Shown here piece by piece: positions 63,886-64,000 of a stretch of 64,000 nucleotides of DNA (the stretch's first letter is position 1; each line of letters begins with the position of its first letter). The stretch comes from Vibrio maerlii. GTDB taxonomy: Bacteria > Pseudomonadota > Gammaproteobacteria > Enterobacterales > Vibrionaceae. Below the pieces are notes generated by a model. It did no database searches and was not told the origin of the DNA. It was given only the letters and a program-made list of their open reading frames with translations. The translations under genes and the position numbers were made by a program. The DNA lies in contig NZ_QRHC01000002.1 in assembly GCF_003415655.1 (NCBI RefSeq), forward strand, positions 124,008 to 188,007, in the 5' to 3' direction.

Positions 63886-64000
63886 ATGAAGTGGCTACTC
63901 GCTCCCCTTTTACTATTGATTTCATTTCACACACTGGCGGCAACTGAGCAGTTTGTTCGTTACGAGATGGATGGAAATACTCGCTATGGAAAGCTTGTAG
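63886..64000 (+). CDS. Start of a secreted protein resembling fumarylacetoacetate hydrolases, cut by window edge
   Basis: Only 38 residues are visible from ATG 63886 (AGGAAG upstream). They begin with a hydrophobic signal-like segment ending TLAA-TE, followed by EQFVRYEMDGNTRYGKLV. That last stretch matches the N-terminus usual for FAH-family enzymes. FAH proteins are normally cytoplasmic, so a signal peptide is odd. It could also be an unrelated family; the rest of the gene is needed. Confidence 0.5.
   Translation, partial: MKWLLAPLLLLISFHTLAATEQFVRYEMDGNTRYGKLV

Overview
The window looks like the accessory part of a marine Vibrio genome, possibly the Splendidus clade and possibly chromosome II; both of those guesses are from memory of gene content, not from a search. 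The grounds are moderate AT-richness, an RpiR-type sialic acid regulator beside a siaPQM TRAP transporter and nanEK-nagA, FadL, TRAP and BCCT transporters, and a very high density of LysR and AraC regulators. No phage, conjugation, CRISPR, rRNA or tRNA genes were recognised.

Layout. 0-4.3 kb: an alpha-mannosidase (cut by the left edge), a fructose-type PTS IIBC and a divergent RpiR regulator, read as a mannosylglycerate-type utilisation locus. 4.3-7.6 kb: norR without a nitric oxide target gene beside it, then a small membrane protein plus HlyD-type fusion protein pair. 7.6-15.3 kb: a complete sialic acid catabolic region (nanR, nanA, siaM, siaQ, siaP on the minus strand; nanE, nanK, nagA divergent). 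15.4-26.2 kb: regulators, an outer-membrane barrel, a GNAT acetyltransferase, a Zur-box-preceded DUF1007/NicO metal pair, a Fur-box-preceded reductase, a MITE-like element, a patatin lipoprotein, and an SDR/AraC divergent pair. 26.3-34.8 kb: a FISUMP protein, the first DUF1254/DUF1214 gene with its LysR, a NylB-like serine hydrolase with its LysR, a His/Met-rich cupredoxin, an ASCH protein and a BCCT carrier. 35-40.2 kb: a LysR, a VOC protein, and a PTS IIBC / RspA-type dehydratase / GntR sugar-acid locus. 40.4-48.7 kb: a lipoprotein, AraC, LysR, FadL, two divergent DUF1254/DUF1214 genes and a reductase. 48.8-55.5 kb: a lipase-like protein, two barrels, an LprI-MliC fusion, a small trimeric autotransporter, and a LysR overlapping a kinase-like gene. 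55.5-63.7 kb: one minus-strand block LysR, DUF1254/1214, alkaline-phosphatase-family enzyme, DUF1254/1214, barrel, DUF1254/1214, LysR. The right edge cuts a signal-peptide-bearing gene that resembles fumarylacetoacetate hydrolases.

The most notable theme is the expansion of secreted DUF1254/DUF1214 proteins (six in about 35 kb) among LysR regulators and outer-membrane barrels, with a palindromic element of LysR type (core ATAA-N7-TTAT inside longer arms) upstream of two of these genes and in a third promoter region of the same neighbourhood. I read this as a candidate, undescribed envelope system for taking up or processing an unknown class of compounds. The function is not known and is inferred only from context.
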